From Synechococcales cyanobacterium C42_A2020_086 (GTDB lineage: Bacteria; Cyanobacteriota; Cyanobacteriia; Elainellales; Elainellaceae): a stretch of 64,000 bases of DNA. The notes under the pieces are model-generated. The model ran no database searches, was not told the origin of the DNA, and was given only the letters and a program-made list of their open reading frames with translations. The stretch spans positions 186,001 through 250,000 of the forward strand of contig JACYLU010000020.1 of NCBI GenBank assembly GCA_015272325.1, written 5' to 3'. Shown here in pieces: positions 57,201-64,000 of this stretch; the stretch's first letter is position 1, and every line of letters starts with the position of its first letter. A program made the translations under genes and the position numbers.

Positions 57201-57846
57201 AACAGCGATGTTGCCGTAGATAGTGCAGCAGGCGAGTCACCTGCGCTTCTAGACTAGTCGGATAATCAACTTCCTGCTGCTCGGAAAGAAACTGCAGCAT
57301 CTCCTTGAGGGTTTCTTCCACGGGTGGAGCATTCAGCAGCGACCGCCAAATCACGAACTGGAAGGCATCTTGACTCTGTTTGGCCAGCCTCACCGCCAGC
57401 GTAGTTTTGCCCATGCCGCCCATGCCAAGGATCGCAACAACACGACACCGCTCTTGCGTCACCCAGTGGTGCAGTGTGGTCAGTTCTTCACTGCGACCGT
57501 AAAACACCGCCGCATCGGGAGCATCGCCCCAATCCTGGTGGCGCAGGATTGCCCCTGAACCATTGCCAGTTTGCTGGTAATGTGCCAGCACCTCGTGCAG
57601 ATTATGCTTTGTGACTCGTTTCCCTAGCCGATTGCCGAGCGCCTGCCACAGTTCAGACCCCGTGTTCTTCAAATGACCCAGACTGTAGTAATAGCCGTGC
57701 TCTGCGGCCGCATCGATGATTTCTTGGTAGGACTGCCGGCTCCAAACGCCGCGAAATACGGCTTTTTGAGCCTCGTTCAGCTCGCCTCGCCCCAACAATC
57801 GCTTGACGAGCACCAGCGCTTCTTCTAATTCGAGTTCCCTGATCAC
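54244..57846 (-). CDS. STAND NTPase with 14 WD40 repeats
   Basis: 1200 residues. An N-terminal helical domain (about 1-95, with a QSYQEIIDAAAEHGYYYSLGHLKN helix-turn-helix) of the kind in vWA-MoxR-associated proteins precedes an NB-ARC switch. Its Walker A is GMGGMGKTT, Walker B is CLLILDNVES and the sensor is VITSREKP, with a winged-helix region after it. From about residue 560 there are 14 WD40 repeats, each ending like IRLWD...CL, enough for two seven-bladed propellers. Such proteins sense a ligand and oligomerise for signalling, differentiation or phage defence; the trigger is unknown. No separate effector domain is visible. Confidence 0.92.
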   Translation of the reverse strand: MIRELELEEALVLVKRLLGRGELNEAQKAVFRGVWSRQSYQEIIDAAAEHGYYYSLGHLKNTGSELWQALGNRLGKRVTKHNLHEVLAHYQQTGNGSGAILRHQDWGDAPDAAVFYGRSEELTTLHHWVTQERCRVVAILGMGGMGKTTLAVRLAKQSQDAFQFVIWRSLLNAPPVEETLKEMLQFLSEQQEVDYPTSLEAQVTRLLHYLRQHRCLLILDNVESILQSGSSAGSYRLGYEEYGLLMQRIAETEHSSSLVITSREKPRDLARLEAVNSPVRSFTLKGLALSESRAIFQSKGCFGIADSELQTVCEHYAGNPLALNMVASGVQELFDGDLAELLPILHEGWLHFEDIQDVLSRQFERLSAAEQDVMYWLAVNREPVSHSELAADVVSVPSKQQLLEALQSLSRRCLIERNEKQWSLQPVVMEYVTQRLIAQACESIRQQQYDWLTQFALLKAQGKDYIRQAQSNLILQPLLECLLSHWGNCKTIEDQLKALLEKQRSAAPLQPGYLAGNVLNLLRQLRADLSGIDCSYLSIWQADLQDVKLHNANFAHAAFAKTVFNRTFGTVLAVVFSPDGEKMATSNANGEIHLWRVSDGQCLLTCQGHTNWVRKIAFSPSGSVLVSASEDRSLRLWDTESGRCLRTLVTDTPSIFYVAAFSPDEQTLVSGGDDAIIRFWDWQRGICLRELRGHSGWVLSGSFSPDGRLVVSSAADETIRLWDAQSGKCLRVLTEHRSWVLPVLFTPDGQRLVSSSLDQTIRLWDVQTGQCLHVLRGHHRWVWCIAVSRDGRLIASGSEDRTIKIWDMEGHCLRTIRGHTEQLWFVSFHPDSQRFASCGEDGTVRIWNVQDGKCLKVIRGYSDCIRSVIFDHSGQRLISGGKDQLIRIWHGPTHQHLYALAGHTGSVLAVSLHPDGRTLASCSEDHTIRLWDIEQQVCLQTLNGHSGGVWSVVFSPDGKTLASGSFDETIRLWDAQTGACLQVIPGYVTKTGLISFSPDGVHLAAASNNRNIHILNLQDSRQSYYLEGHVNWGRTATFSPDGQLLATGGIDETVRLWDLTSRQCIQTLTGHTGWVLATAFSPDGRWLASASCDHTVKLWNIQTGECVRTLEGHRNWVWSIAFSPEGQFLASASEDETIHLWNWRNGETLTTLRSQKLYEGLQLNGATGLTTAQRLSLRTLGAVESVPESQLEPCMSAQVS

Positions 57847-58018
57847 GTGACACCCTCCAGCCGAATAGGTGAATGAATCGAACCGTTCTGTCCATAGTTA
57901 CAAACAACACCCTCTGAAACCCACACCAAAACCCACGCCCAGTAGTGATGAACACCCGCTTACTCCTGTGTGGTGCTTCAGCCCGGCTAACGGCAATTCC
58001 TGAGAAATCACTGAGAAT

Positions 58019-58064
58019 CCAATCTGGAACCCAATCTGGTTGAACATCTATGGTTGAACATCCA
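58019..58064. repeat. Adjacent 12-bp and 14-bp tandem duplications
   Basis: CCAATCTGGAAC/CCAATCTGGTTG and TGGTTGAACATCTA/TGGTTGAACATCCA overlap, as if one duplication was followed by another at its edge. Confidence 0.75.
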
Positions 58065-58542
58065 TAACTTAGCGGATTCCTCCTCTCGCCAATCGAAATG
58101 TGTTCATCCCCGAATTGGGTCGCGACGCTCTAGCAACACCAGCAGTCCTGAACCACGGGTGAACAAAGGGAGTGGTGAACGTCTTTCCCGTCGGAGAAGT
58201 TCTTTCACAATCCAGATCGGATTGCAATAGCAGCGATGAATTGTTGCCTTCAGCCATCGATTCAACCTCGCAAGACTGCGTGGCGATCGCGCCCAACCCG
58301 TTCGTAGAGCCAACTGCGGCTATACCTCGTTACCTGGACAACATCCATATCCCGCAGCTGCAACGAATTGCCATAATCTACAGCAACTTGAAATAGTTGA
58401 AATTAAAATGGTTGAAATTAAATGGTCGAGAACGCTAAAAAAGAATGGTTCTTGCTATACCAGCTCTGTATAAGCTGTCAGCCGAAACGAACGAGGATTG
58501 AAAGCCAATGCTGACCAATGAAGCTGACTAATGAAGAAAATT

Positions 58543-58577
58543 CTTGAATGAAATGCTTGAATGAAATGCTTAAATGA
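58543..58577. repeat. 13-bp tandem repeat, 2.7 copies
   Basis: CTTGAATGAAATG at 58543 and 58556, then CTTAAATGA from 58569 with one mismatch. The surrounding DNA also contains several scattered ATGAAG and AATGAA strings. Confidence 0.85.
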
Positions 58578-58704
58578 TTGGTTGAGCCAGTTGCAATTTG
58601 ATTTGATATGCATCATCTGGCTTGAGGCAACGCTTGGGCTTAACCACTCTCACTGCCAACACACCTTTGCGGGCACAGCCCAACGCACGACTAAATGGGT
58701 TGCC

Positions 58705-58923
58705 CTAATCCTCCGGCACTGCAAATAAGCTGACCAGATCCCCAGCTTCGCGTTTGATCTGCCCAGAGTAGAGAGCAGAGTGTAGCTGTTCTAAGGCATC
58801 GAGATCGGCTAGCTGATAGCCCTTCACGGCTAAAACCTGACGAATTAGGCCTTCGGACTCAACGCTAAGATAACCTGTTTGAAACGCAGACTGAACTAAG
58901 CGACGGATGATAGAGAGCGGCAT
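58705..58923 (-). CDS. Small hypothetical protein
   Basis: 72 residues: an N-terminal MPLSIIRRLVQSAFQTGYLSVE, a helix SEGLIRQVLAVKGYQLADLDALEQLHSALYSG, and an acidic end. All-helical and soluble; family not recognised. I chose ATG 58923 because the sequence before it is low-complexity Ser/Arg; no clear ribosome site is present. It is alone between the STAND promoter region and the divergent CapA-like gene. Confidence 0.6.
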   Translation of the reverse strand: MPLSIIRRLVQSAFQTGYLSVESEGLIRQVLAVKGYQLADLDALEQLHSALYSGQIKREAGDLVSLFAVPED

Positions 58924-59262
58924 GAGGGGTCGAGAAGTCGAAAAATGTGAGGACGACTGCAAAGACGACTGCCAAACAGCAGAAAGGAAGCTAGCTTCAA
59001 TTCTGTTCGATCGGCACCGGTAGTAAGTTGATGCTGATCGGCATCTGCGGTGATCTGAACCTTGCGCAGAGGTGATTGAGCGCACTCCCTTGCTAGGTCA
59101 GATTGCGAACGTGAGAAAAACTTTAAAAAACTTTTTCTTCCGGAACCGGCGATACCCCATCCAAACTCAAAAGCTTGCGGTATCGTTAACTAGTCATTTT
59201 TTATCTCTGAGCAAAAACTAAGGTGATCTGAGGTCACCCTGTGGGTGGGGAGGAGTGAATCC
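58924..59262. other. Divergent intergenic region
   Basis: Contains the promoters for the small hypothetical gene and the CapA-like gene. A near-duplicate of AAAAACTTT lies at about 59115-59136. Nothing else is seen. Confidence 0.4.
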
Positions 59263-61416
59263 ATGAGTCATTTAGACAGTTCTTGGCAAACGTCTGTGAT
59301 TAAGCTGGCGCAAACAGGCAACTTGCGGGCAATCACCTTCTGGCTCAACCGTTATCTAGTCCCCCAAGGCATCTGTGCTCAGGTGCAAGTCCTTCCAGAA
59401 CAGCCGGACTGTCTGCTAGTGCGGGTAATCTGCCGACAAGCGCCAGATAGTGATCGCCTGATGCGGTTTATCTGCAATCGCTTGTGCCAGCTCAATATCA
59501 AGAGCCTGAGAAGCCTGCGGATCACGGCGCAAGTGATCGGGTCGCACCAGATTCTCTGGGAAAAGTCAGCTCGCATCGTGCCGGTTGGGTCGGCTGCTCC
59601 AGAAGTCGCTAGCGTGCCAGATCAGCCCCCCCAATCTGCGCCGCAAGTAGGAGCGGTAACTGGAACGAGTACGGCTGGGCGGTTGGCAGCGCCTCCAGCA
59701 GCAATTGCCTCCCAGTCTCCTCCAGTGGCAACAGCAGACGGTTTTGCCTTGGTGGAAAGGGCTTCCCCACCCTCTGCCCCAGCCAAACGCCAGACCAAGT
59801 CCCGCAAACTAGCCCGCAAACTAGGTCAACCGCTCTCCTGGCGGAGCCAACAACGGCAGTGGACCCAAGCACTCCAGCAGCAAATAGTATCCCTACGGTC
59901 GTCGGCGCTCGATGCCACTGAACAATCTGTACGCTGGTTTAGCTACCAAACTCCGCAGATGCGGGCTGTGCTGCTAGGGGGTTCGGCAGTTGCCGCCTTT
60001 CTGATTGGCTGCGGTTTCGAGCTGCTGGGCTATTACACCGACCCGAATGCCCTTCCCCCCTCTAAAGCCACTCTGACTGATCTTCTGCCGGCGAACCTGC
60101 TGCCATCGGCATCGGTGAAGGCTGCTTCTGAGCGGGTCACGGTGATTCGGCCGCCGGTTGCCCAACCCGATGATCCAACCATTACCCTGCTATTTAGTAA
60201 TAGCGCTGCTCTGACTCGCGTTCCCGATGCGGTTCCAGTCATCAGCCCTACTCCCGATGCACCGCCTCCGTTCTATGGCATTGAGCCATATCGTCAGGCA
60301 GATCTAGTGATGACGAACTTGAGCCAGCCGCTCGGTGTCGGCAATTCCCGGACCGTGCAGCCTCCATCGTTAGCGTCGGGAGAGACCGCAGAAACCTCAG
60401 TGAGCCGTTCCCTAGATGCCTCACTAGATGCCAATGATGCCAACCTAGGTCCAGACGCAGTCCAAGATGAGGAGTCAGCTCCCCTAGATGCAGAGAACGC
60501 CACCGAGAGCGCCGAAGAAGGGACATTCGAGGAATCAGCAGCAGAATTCATCGAAGAAACCCCGGAAGATAGCGAATCCAACCTGCGGCGAAAACAGGCA
60601 AAACCGCTGCGACCAGCGGATCTAGTCGGCAATAGTGTGGATATCGTCAGCGTCGTGGATGACCCCGTCATGCAGCAAGGTACGGCGGGTTTAACGAGTA
60701 CCTTGAAACTCCTAGAGCAGAGTGGTGTTTACCCGATTGGGGCCGGAGAGACGCCTCAGTCTGCCCGGCGGCCGCAAGTGTTTGAGGTGAAAGGACAGCG
60801 GATCGCCTATCTCGCCTATTCCGATTCCAGTCCCCATGCGGTGAATGACAGTGCTGCTGGGGTGAATGTGGGCGTGAGTCAACAGGTCGAAGAAGACATC
60901 AAAGCTGTCCGGGACCAAGTAGACTGGGTGATTGTGAACTACGGATGGAACCGAGAGCTGCGGCCCTACCCGGAAGAGTGGCAAATCAGCTTGGCCCACA
61001 GCGCTATTGACCATGGAGCAGATCTCGTGGTGGGCTATCACCCAACCATCACCCAGGGTGCAGAAATTTATAAAGGGCGCGGCATTGTCTATTCTTTGGG
61101 CAGCACGCTGGATGAATACGACGAAAAGCCCGCCGGCAGCTACGACACCGCTGCTCTCCAGGTGACGCTCGATGGACACAACATGAAGCTAGAGTTTCTG
61201 CCGATTCAGGTGAAACGGGGTCGAGCTGAAATTGCTGAAGGGGAGCCAGGCACAACCATTATGCAGTACATCGAGCAGGCATCCAGTTTGTTTGATCAGC
61301 CCCTACGCTCGCTAACAACACTGAATGCCCAACTGCGGCTCTCGCTGCCAGCCGCTCCTGATACGACAATGCCCACCGAGCCGTTTATCAACTATCCTGG
61401 CTCAGCCCCTGAATAG
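59263..61416 (+). CDS. CapA-like protein with degenerate active site and membrane anchor
   Basis: 717 residues from ATG 59263, which has GGAGGAG 8 bases upstream. A cytoplasmic N-terminal domain (about 1-105) is followed by an Ala/Pro linker, one membrane helix (about 232-255, AVLLGGSAVAAFLIGCGFELLGYY) and a long acidic linker (about 370-450). The C-terminal domain is of the CapA/PGA-synthesis metallophosphatase-like type (about 455-640), with DLVVGYHPTITQG and GIVYSLG. The usual first motif (GDxML) is not visible and the ANNHxxD motif reads VVDDPVMQQG, so metal binding is doubtful. It may be a regulatory or structural paralogue. Confidence 0.82.
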   Translation: MSHLDSSWQTSVIKLAQTGNLRAITFWLNRYLVPQGICAQVQVLPEQPDCLLVRVICRQAPDSDRLMRFICNRLCQLNIKSLRSLRITAQVIGSHQILWEKSARIVPVGSAAPEVASVPDQPPQSAPQVGAVTGTSTAGRLAAPPAAIASQSPPVATADGFALVERASPPSAPAKRQTKSRKLARKLGQPLSWRSQQRQWTQALQQQIVSLRSSALDATEQSVRWFSYQTPQMRAVLLGGSAVAAFLIGCGFELLGYYTDPNALPPSKATLTDLLPANLLPSASVKAASERVTVIRPPVAQPDDPTITLLFSNSAALTRVPDAVPVISPTPDAPPPFYGIEPYRQADLVMTNLSQPLGVGNSRTVQPPSLASGETAETSVSRSLDASLDANDANLGPDAVQDEESAPLDAENATESAEEGTFEESAAEFIEETPEDSESNLRRKQAKPLRPADLVGNSVDIVSVVDDPVMQQGTAGLTSTLKLLEQSGVYPIGAGETPQSARRPQVFEVKGQRIAYLAYSDSSPHAVNDSAAGVNVGVSQQVEEDIKAVRDQVDWVIVNYGWNRELRPYPEEWQISLAHSAIDHGADLVVGYHPTITQGAEIYKGRGIVYSLGSTLDEYDEKPAGSYDTAALQVTLDGHNMKLEFLPIQVKRGRAEIAEGEPGTTIMQYIEQASSLFDQPLRSLTTLNAQLRLSLPAAPDTTMPTEPFINYPGSAPE

Positions 61417-61511
61417 ATTAACGACCAAAGCCAAGAGGCAGCCTAGGCTAGCCATAGACCTGGAAGACGTTATCGTAGGGCTGGACACCCATCCGCTCAG
61501 GAGGAAAAACT

Positions 61512-62381
61512 GTGGTTGCAATCACCCGTGAGCAGCGGCAGTACGAGACATATATTTTGACAGACCCGCAGGCCGAGGCTCAAGCCGAAATTGTGCCCGA
61601 ACGCGGCGGCATTCTGACCCGCTGGCAGCTTCAGGGACAGGAACTACTCTACCTAGATGCTGAACGGTTTGCCCAACCCGAACTAACGGTTCGTGGCGGT
61701 ATCCCAATTCTATTCCCGATTTGCGGCAATTTGCCCGACGATACTTATACCTATGGCAACCAGTCCTACAGGCTGAAGCAGCACGGCTTTGCCCGCGATT
61801 TGCCCTGGCAGGTGACCGAACAACGCACTGGGAATGGTGCTGCCCTGACTCTATCGCTGACCAGCAACGAGCGCACTCGCGCAGTCTATCCGTTCGAGTT
61901 TCAGATGGACTTCACTTACCGGCTGCATCACACCACGTTGTCCATCGAGCAGCGCTATCTCAACCGCTCAGCGGTAGCTATGCCCTTCTCAACCGGACTA
62001 CATCCCTATTTCCAAGTCAACGATAAAACCCAGCTACGCTTCGACATTCCGGCAACGCAACTGCAAGACCAGCGGACGCAAAGGGTGCATCCTTTTACGG
62101 GGGGATTTAATTTTGATGTCGATGAAATTGATGTAGCCTTTCGGGACATCAGCCAGCCCAGCGCCAGCGTCACAGACCCAGAACGCCAACTGCAGATGAT
62201 GATCGAGTTTGATCCTATCTACTCGACCCTGGTTTTTTGGACCGTTCAAGGGAAAGCCTATTATTGCTTGGAACCCTGGACAGCCCCTCGCAATGCTCTG
62301 AATACTGGAGACCATCTGATAACCCTGGAACCCGGGAATGAGCTGCGTACCACCGTCAAGCTAACGGCTCGGTTCCTCTAG
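61512..62381 (+). CDS. Aldose 1-epimerase family protein
   Basis: A 289-residue galactose-mutarotase-like beta-sandwich. Conserved segments include GGIPILFPICGNLPDD, KQHGFARDLPW with the catalytic-type histidine, ACYPFEF-like RAVYPFEFQMDFTY, and STGLHPYFQVND. These fit the hexose-6-phosphate mutarotase (YeaD-like) branch, which would act on glucose-6-phosphate; the exact sugar is not certain. The start is GTG 61512 with AGGAGG about 6 bases upstream. It follows the CapA-like gene by 95 bases and may be co-transcribed with it. Confidence 0.9.
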   Translation: MVAITREQRQYETYILTDPQAEAQAEIVPERGGILTRWQLQGQELLYLDAERFAQPELTVRGGIPILFPICGNLPDDTYTYGNQSYRLKQHGFARDLPWQVTEQRTGNGAALTLSLTSNERTRAVYPFEFQMDFTYRLHHTTLSIEQRYLNRSAVAMPFSTGLHPYFQVNDKTQLRFDIPATQLQDQRTQRVHPFTGGFNFDVDEIDVAFRDISQPSASVTDPERQLQMMIEFDPIYSTLVFWTVQGKAYYCLEPWTAPRNALNTGDHLITLEPGNELRTTVKLTARFL

Positions 62382-63055
62382 TCACTCTGCTCCTTATTCT
62401 TGCTCTCAGGAGTGGTGTTTTAGGGTATCGCTGATCTGCCAGCATTTTTCCAAATGAGAGGCTTGCCGCTGCTGGCGAAGACGCGGGAGCAAGGGCAGGT
62501 ACTTCAACGCCCAAGCCTGAATGGAGGTGCGGAGAGAATTCATGATTGCAGCTCAATGAGTCTGAGAGGGGTAATGGGTAAACATCCGTGTGAAGTTAGC
62601 GGCACGTCTGACGAGCCATCATCACAGTTCCAGCTTGCCTGAACCTCCTAGCGTTGACTAGTACACAGAGGGGTAAAACCATAAAAAATCTGTGATTTTT
62701 GTAACAATTTATCTTTATAGTTGCGATTGACTTTGGCATTCTGGGATGGCAAGGCCGATGGCAGAATCGCATAATTCACCCGCTCACCTTTCTACCGCTT
62801 CATAGGTTCTACCCCTTGAGAGGTTTGGGAGAGGTTTGGGAGAGGTTTGGCTGACGGAGCACTTGTTCATAAAGTGTCAAACATGGGCAGCTACTTCAGT
62901 GGGAAATTTCCCTCCAGGCTCGTGCCAGATAGAGGAGGAATTGATTATAGTGGGGAGGGTCTAGGCACCATAGTCCATCGGGAAGCACATAGCCATCGGG
63001 CAGGCAATGCAGTCCTAACTACTGGTGATTTGGGTTGATTCTGAGGAGGCTCACT
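62382..63055. other. Intergenic region upstream of the S1-domain gene
   Basis: No convincing gene. It contains the three-copy 11-bp repeat (62819-62850) and an A/T-rich stretch at 62680-62730 that may hold the promoter of the S1-domain gene. Confidence 0.5.
62819..62850. repeat. 11-bp tandem repeat, three copies
   Basis: AGAGGTTTGGG is repeated at 62819, 62830 and 62841, the last copy losing its final base. Confidence 0.9.
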
Positions 63056-63937
63056 TTGTCCTTTTCCGCTGACGATTTCGCGAAGGCTCTGGAACAACAT
63101 GACTACCAATTTCAACGGGGTCAGGTGGTTCGGGGCAAGGTTGCAGGCTATGACTCCGATGGCGTCTACATCGACATTGGCGGTAAAGCGGCTGCCTTTT
63201 TACCGTTGGAAGAAGCATCCCTCAAACGAGTAACCAACATTGCAGAATGGCTGCCTCAAGGTGAAGAGCGCGACTTTTTGATCATTCGGGAACAGGATGC
63301 TGATGGGCAGGTCACTCTTTCCATTCGGCAGCTCGAGATTCGGCAAGTGTGGCAGCGGCTGCTAGAACTTCAGGAAACCCAACAAAGCGTGCAGGCCCGG
63401 GTCAGCGGTGTCAACAAGGGAGGCGTCACGGTAGATGTGCAGGGCATCCGGGGTTTTATTCCCCGTTCCCACTTGGTAGAGCGCGACAACCTAGAATCAT
63501 TGATTGGCAAAGGGCTGACCGTGACTCCGATCGAGGTCGATCAAAGCCGTCGCCGACTGGTGCTCTCGCAACGGCTCGCCACCCAAGCCGCTAGCTTGAG
63601 TCAGTTGGAGGTTGGGCAATTGGTGAGTGGTAAGGTAGTCAGCATCAAGCCATTTGGGGTATTTGTTGAATTTGACGGCACAACCGGCTTACTCCACATC
63701 AATCAAATCAGCAAAAACTACGTTGCCTCGCTAGAGGCGCTGTTTTCCCTGGGGCAACCCATCAAAGCCTTGATCCTGGATATTGACGATGTCAAGCGCC
63801 GGGTCTCTCTCTCCACGAAGCTCCTAGAAAACTATCCAGGTGAGATGCTGGAGAAAATGCCCGAGCTGATGGCAGAGGCAGAAGCCCGCGCCGAAAAAGC
63901 CCGTAAAACCCTAGCTCAGCGCGGCAGCGAAGAATAG
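63056..63937 (+). CDS. S1 RNA-binding domain protein (ribosomal protein S1 homologue)
   Basis: 293 residues with three S1-type OB folds: about 22-92 (GQVVRGKVAGYDSDGVYIDIGGKAAAF), 105-175 (VQARVSGVNKGGVTVDVQG) and 190-260 (GQLVSGKVVSIKPFGVFVEFDG). It ends in a charged helix. It is shorter than six-domain S1 of other bacteria and matches the second cyanobacterial S1-type protein (Rps1b-like), which binds mRNA or the ribosome. The start is TTG 63056 (protein MSFSADDFAKALEQ) with GAGGAGG 7 bases upstream; the frame is open to an earlier TTG at 63035 that would overlap the ribosome site. A 17-bp-period duplication spans the stop codon. Confidence 0.92.
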   Translation: MSFSADDFAKALEQHDYQFQRGQVVRGKVAGYDSDGVYIDIGGKAAAFLPLEEASLKRVTNIAEWLPQGEERDFLIIREQDADGQVTLSIRQLEIRQVWQRLLELQETQQSVQARVSGVNKGGVTVDVQGIRGFIPRSHLVERDNLESLIGKGLTVTPIEVDQSRRRLVLSQRLATQAASLSQLEVGQLVSGKVVSIKPFGVFVEFDGTTGLLHINQISKNYVASLEALFSLGQPIKALILDIDDVKRRVSLSTKLLENYPGEMLEKMPELMAEAEARAEKARKTLAQRGSEE

Positions 63938-64000
63938 ACAGTAATAAAGAATAGACATAGCAAATCACTCAGCTCGCCACAGCTGCCTGGGGTTGCTCTT

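Larger units (their letters stand above)
57847..58704. other. 860-bp gene-free region rich in short duplications
   Basis: No gene is supported. It holds the STAND promoter and at least four tandem duplications: CCAATCTGG units at 58019 and 58031 (12 bp), TGGTTGAACATC(T/C)A at 58037 and 58051 (14 bp), AT(A/G)GTTGAAATTAAA at 58393 and 58408 (15 bp), and CTTGAATGAAATG from 58543 (13 bp). One HIP1 octamer lies at about 58282. Confidence 0.6.

Overview
The window is chromosomal DNA from a cyanobacterium, probably a filamentous, Leptolyngbya-like organism of moderately high G+C. The evidence is the gene content: a cyanobacterial S1-type protein, a DUF2752 and a TM2 protein, an HCF173-like CIA30 oxidoreductase, a long carotenoid oxygenase, a STAND/WD40 protein and several CheB/CheR/hybrid-kinase genes. 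HIP1 octamers (GCGATCGC) are also present, for example near 13949, 28626, 28686, 42843 and 58282. The genus is an inference. I see no insertion sequence, prophage or CRISPR array.

Layout. 1-7560: a hypothetical protein cut by the window edge, glycogen phosphorylase, a histidine phosphatase, a P-type cation ATPase and tRNA-Leu(CAA). 7560-9926: a VOC-protein remnant with a large in-frame internal deletion, an intact VOC gene and about 1.5 kb without a convincing gene. 9927-23606: a sugar epimerase, a two-domain histidine phosphatase, a kinase/regulator pair behind a cluster of CATGAA palindromes, a CHASE3 hybrid kinase with three receivers, and a cheR-cheB-hybrid kinase operon. 23842-31000: phosphoglucomutase, a small 39-residue-repeat protein, a toxin-antitoxin pair whose toxin carries an in-frame TAG, a persulfide dioxygenase-rhodanese fusion and an orphan ABC ATPase. 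31252-35589: a glutamate-synthase-like enzyme split over three genes (glxBCD/mgsABC type), then a YbjN protein and a methionine-rich zinc-ribbon protein. 35756-43322: leucyl aminopeptidase, an RNA methyltransferase, MnmH, a JAMM peptidase, an E1-rhodanese protein, RNase P RNA and RNase III. 43341-50241: small membrane proteins, a VOC protein, a glycosyltransferase, a LysR regulator, and a decayed TetR-like gene beside two intact palindromic operators placed on a sigma-70 promoter. 50335-64000: the HCF173-like protein, carotenoid oxygenase, STAND/WD40 protein, a degenerate CapA-like protein, an aldose epimerase and an S1-domain protein.

The most unexpected signal is not a gene. Intergenic DNA across the whole window carries short tandem duplications, mostly of 11-20 bp and 2-3 copies, each with a different unit. 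At least three of them span a stop codon. Other points for a second look are the TetR remnant with its operators, the toxin nonsense codon, the VOC deletion remnant, the split glutamate synthase and the Met-rich protein. All homology statements come from reading motifs by eye; no database search was run.
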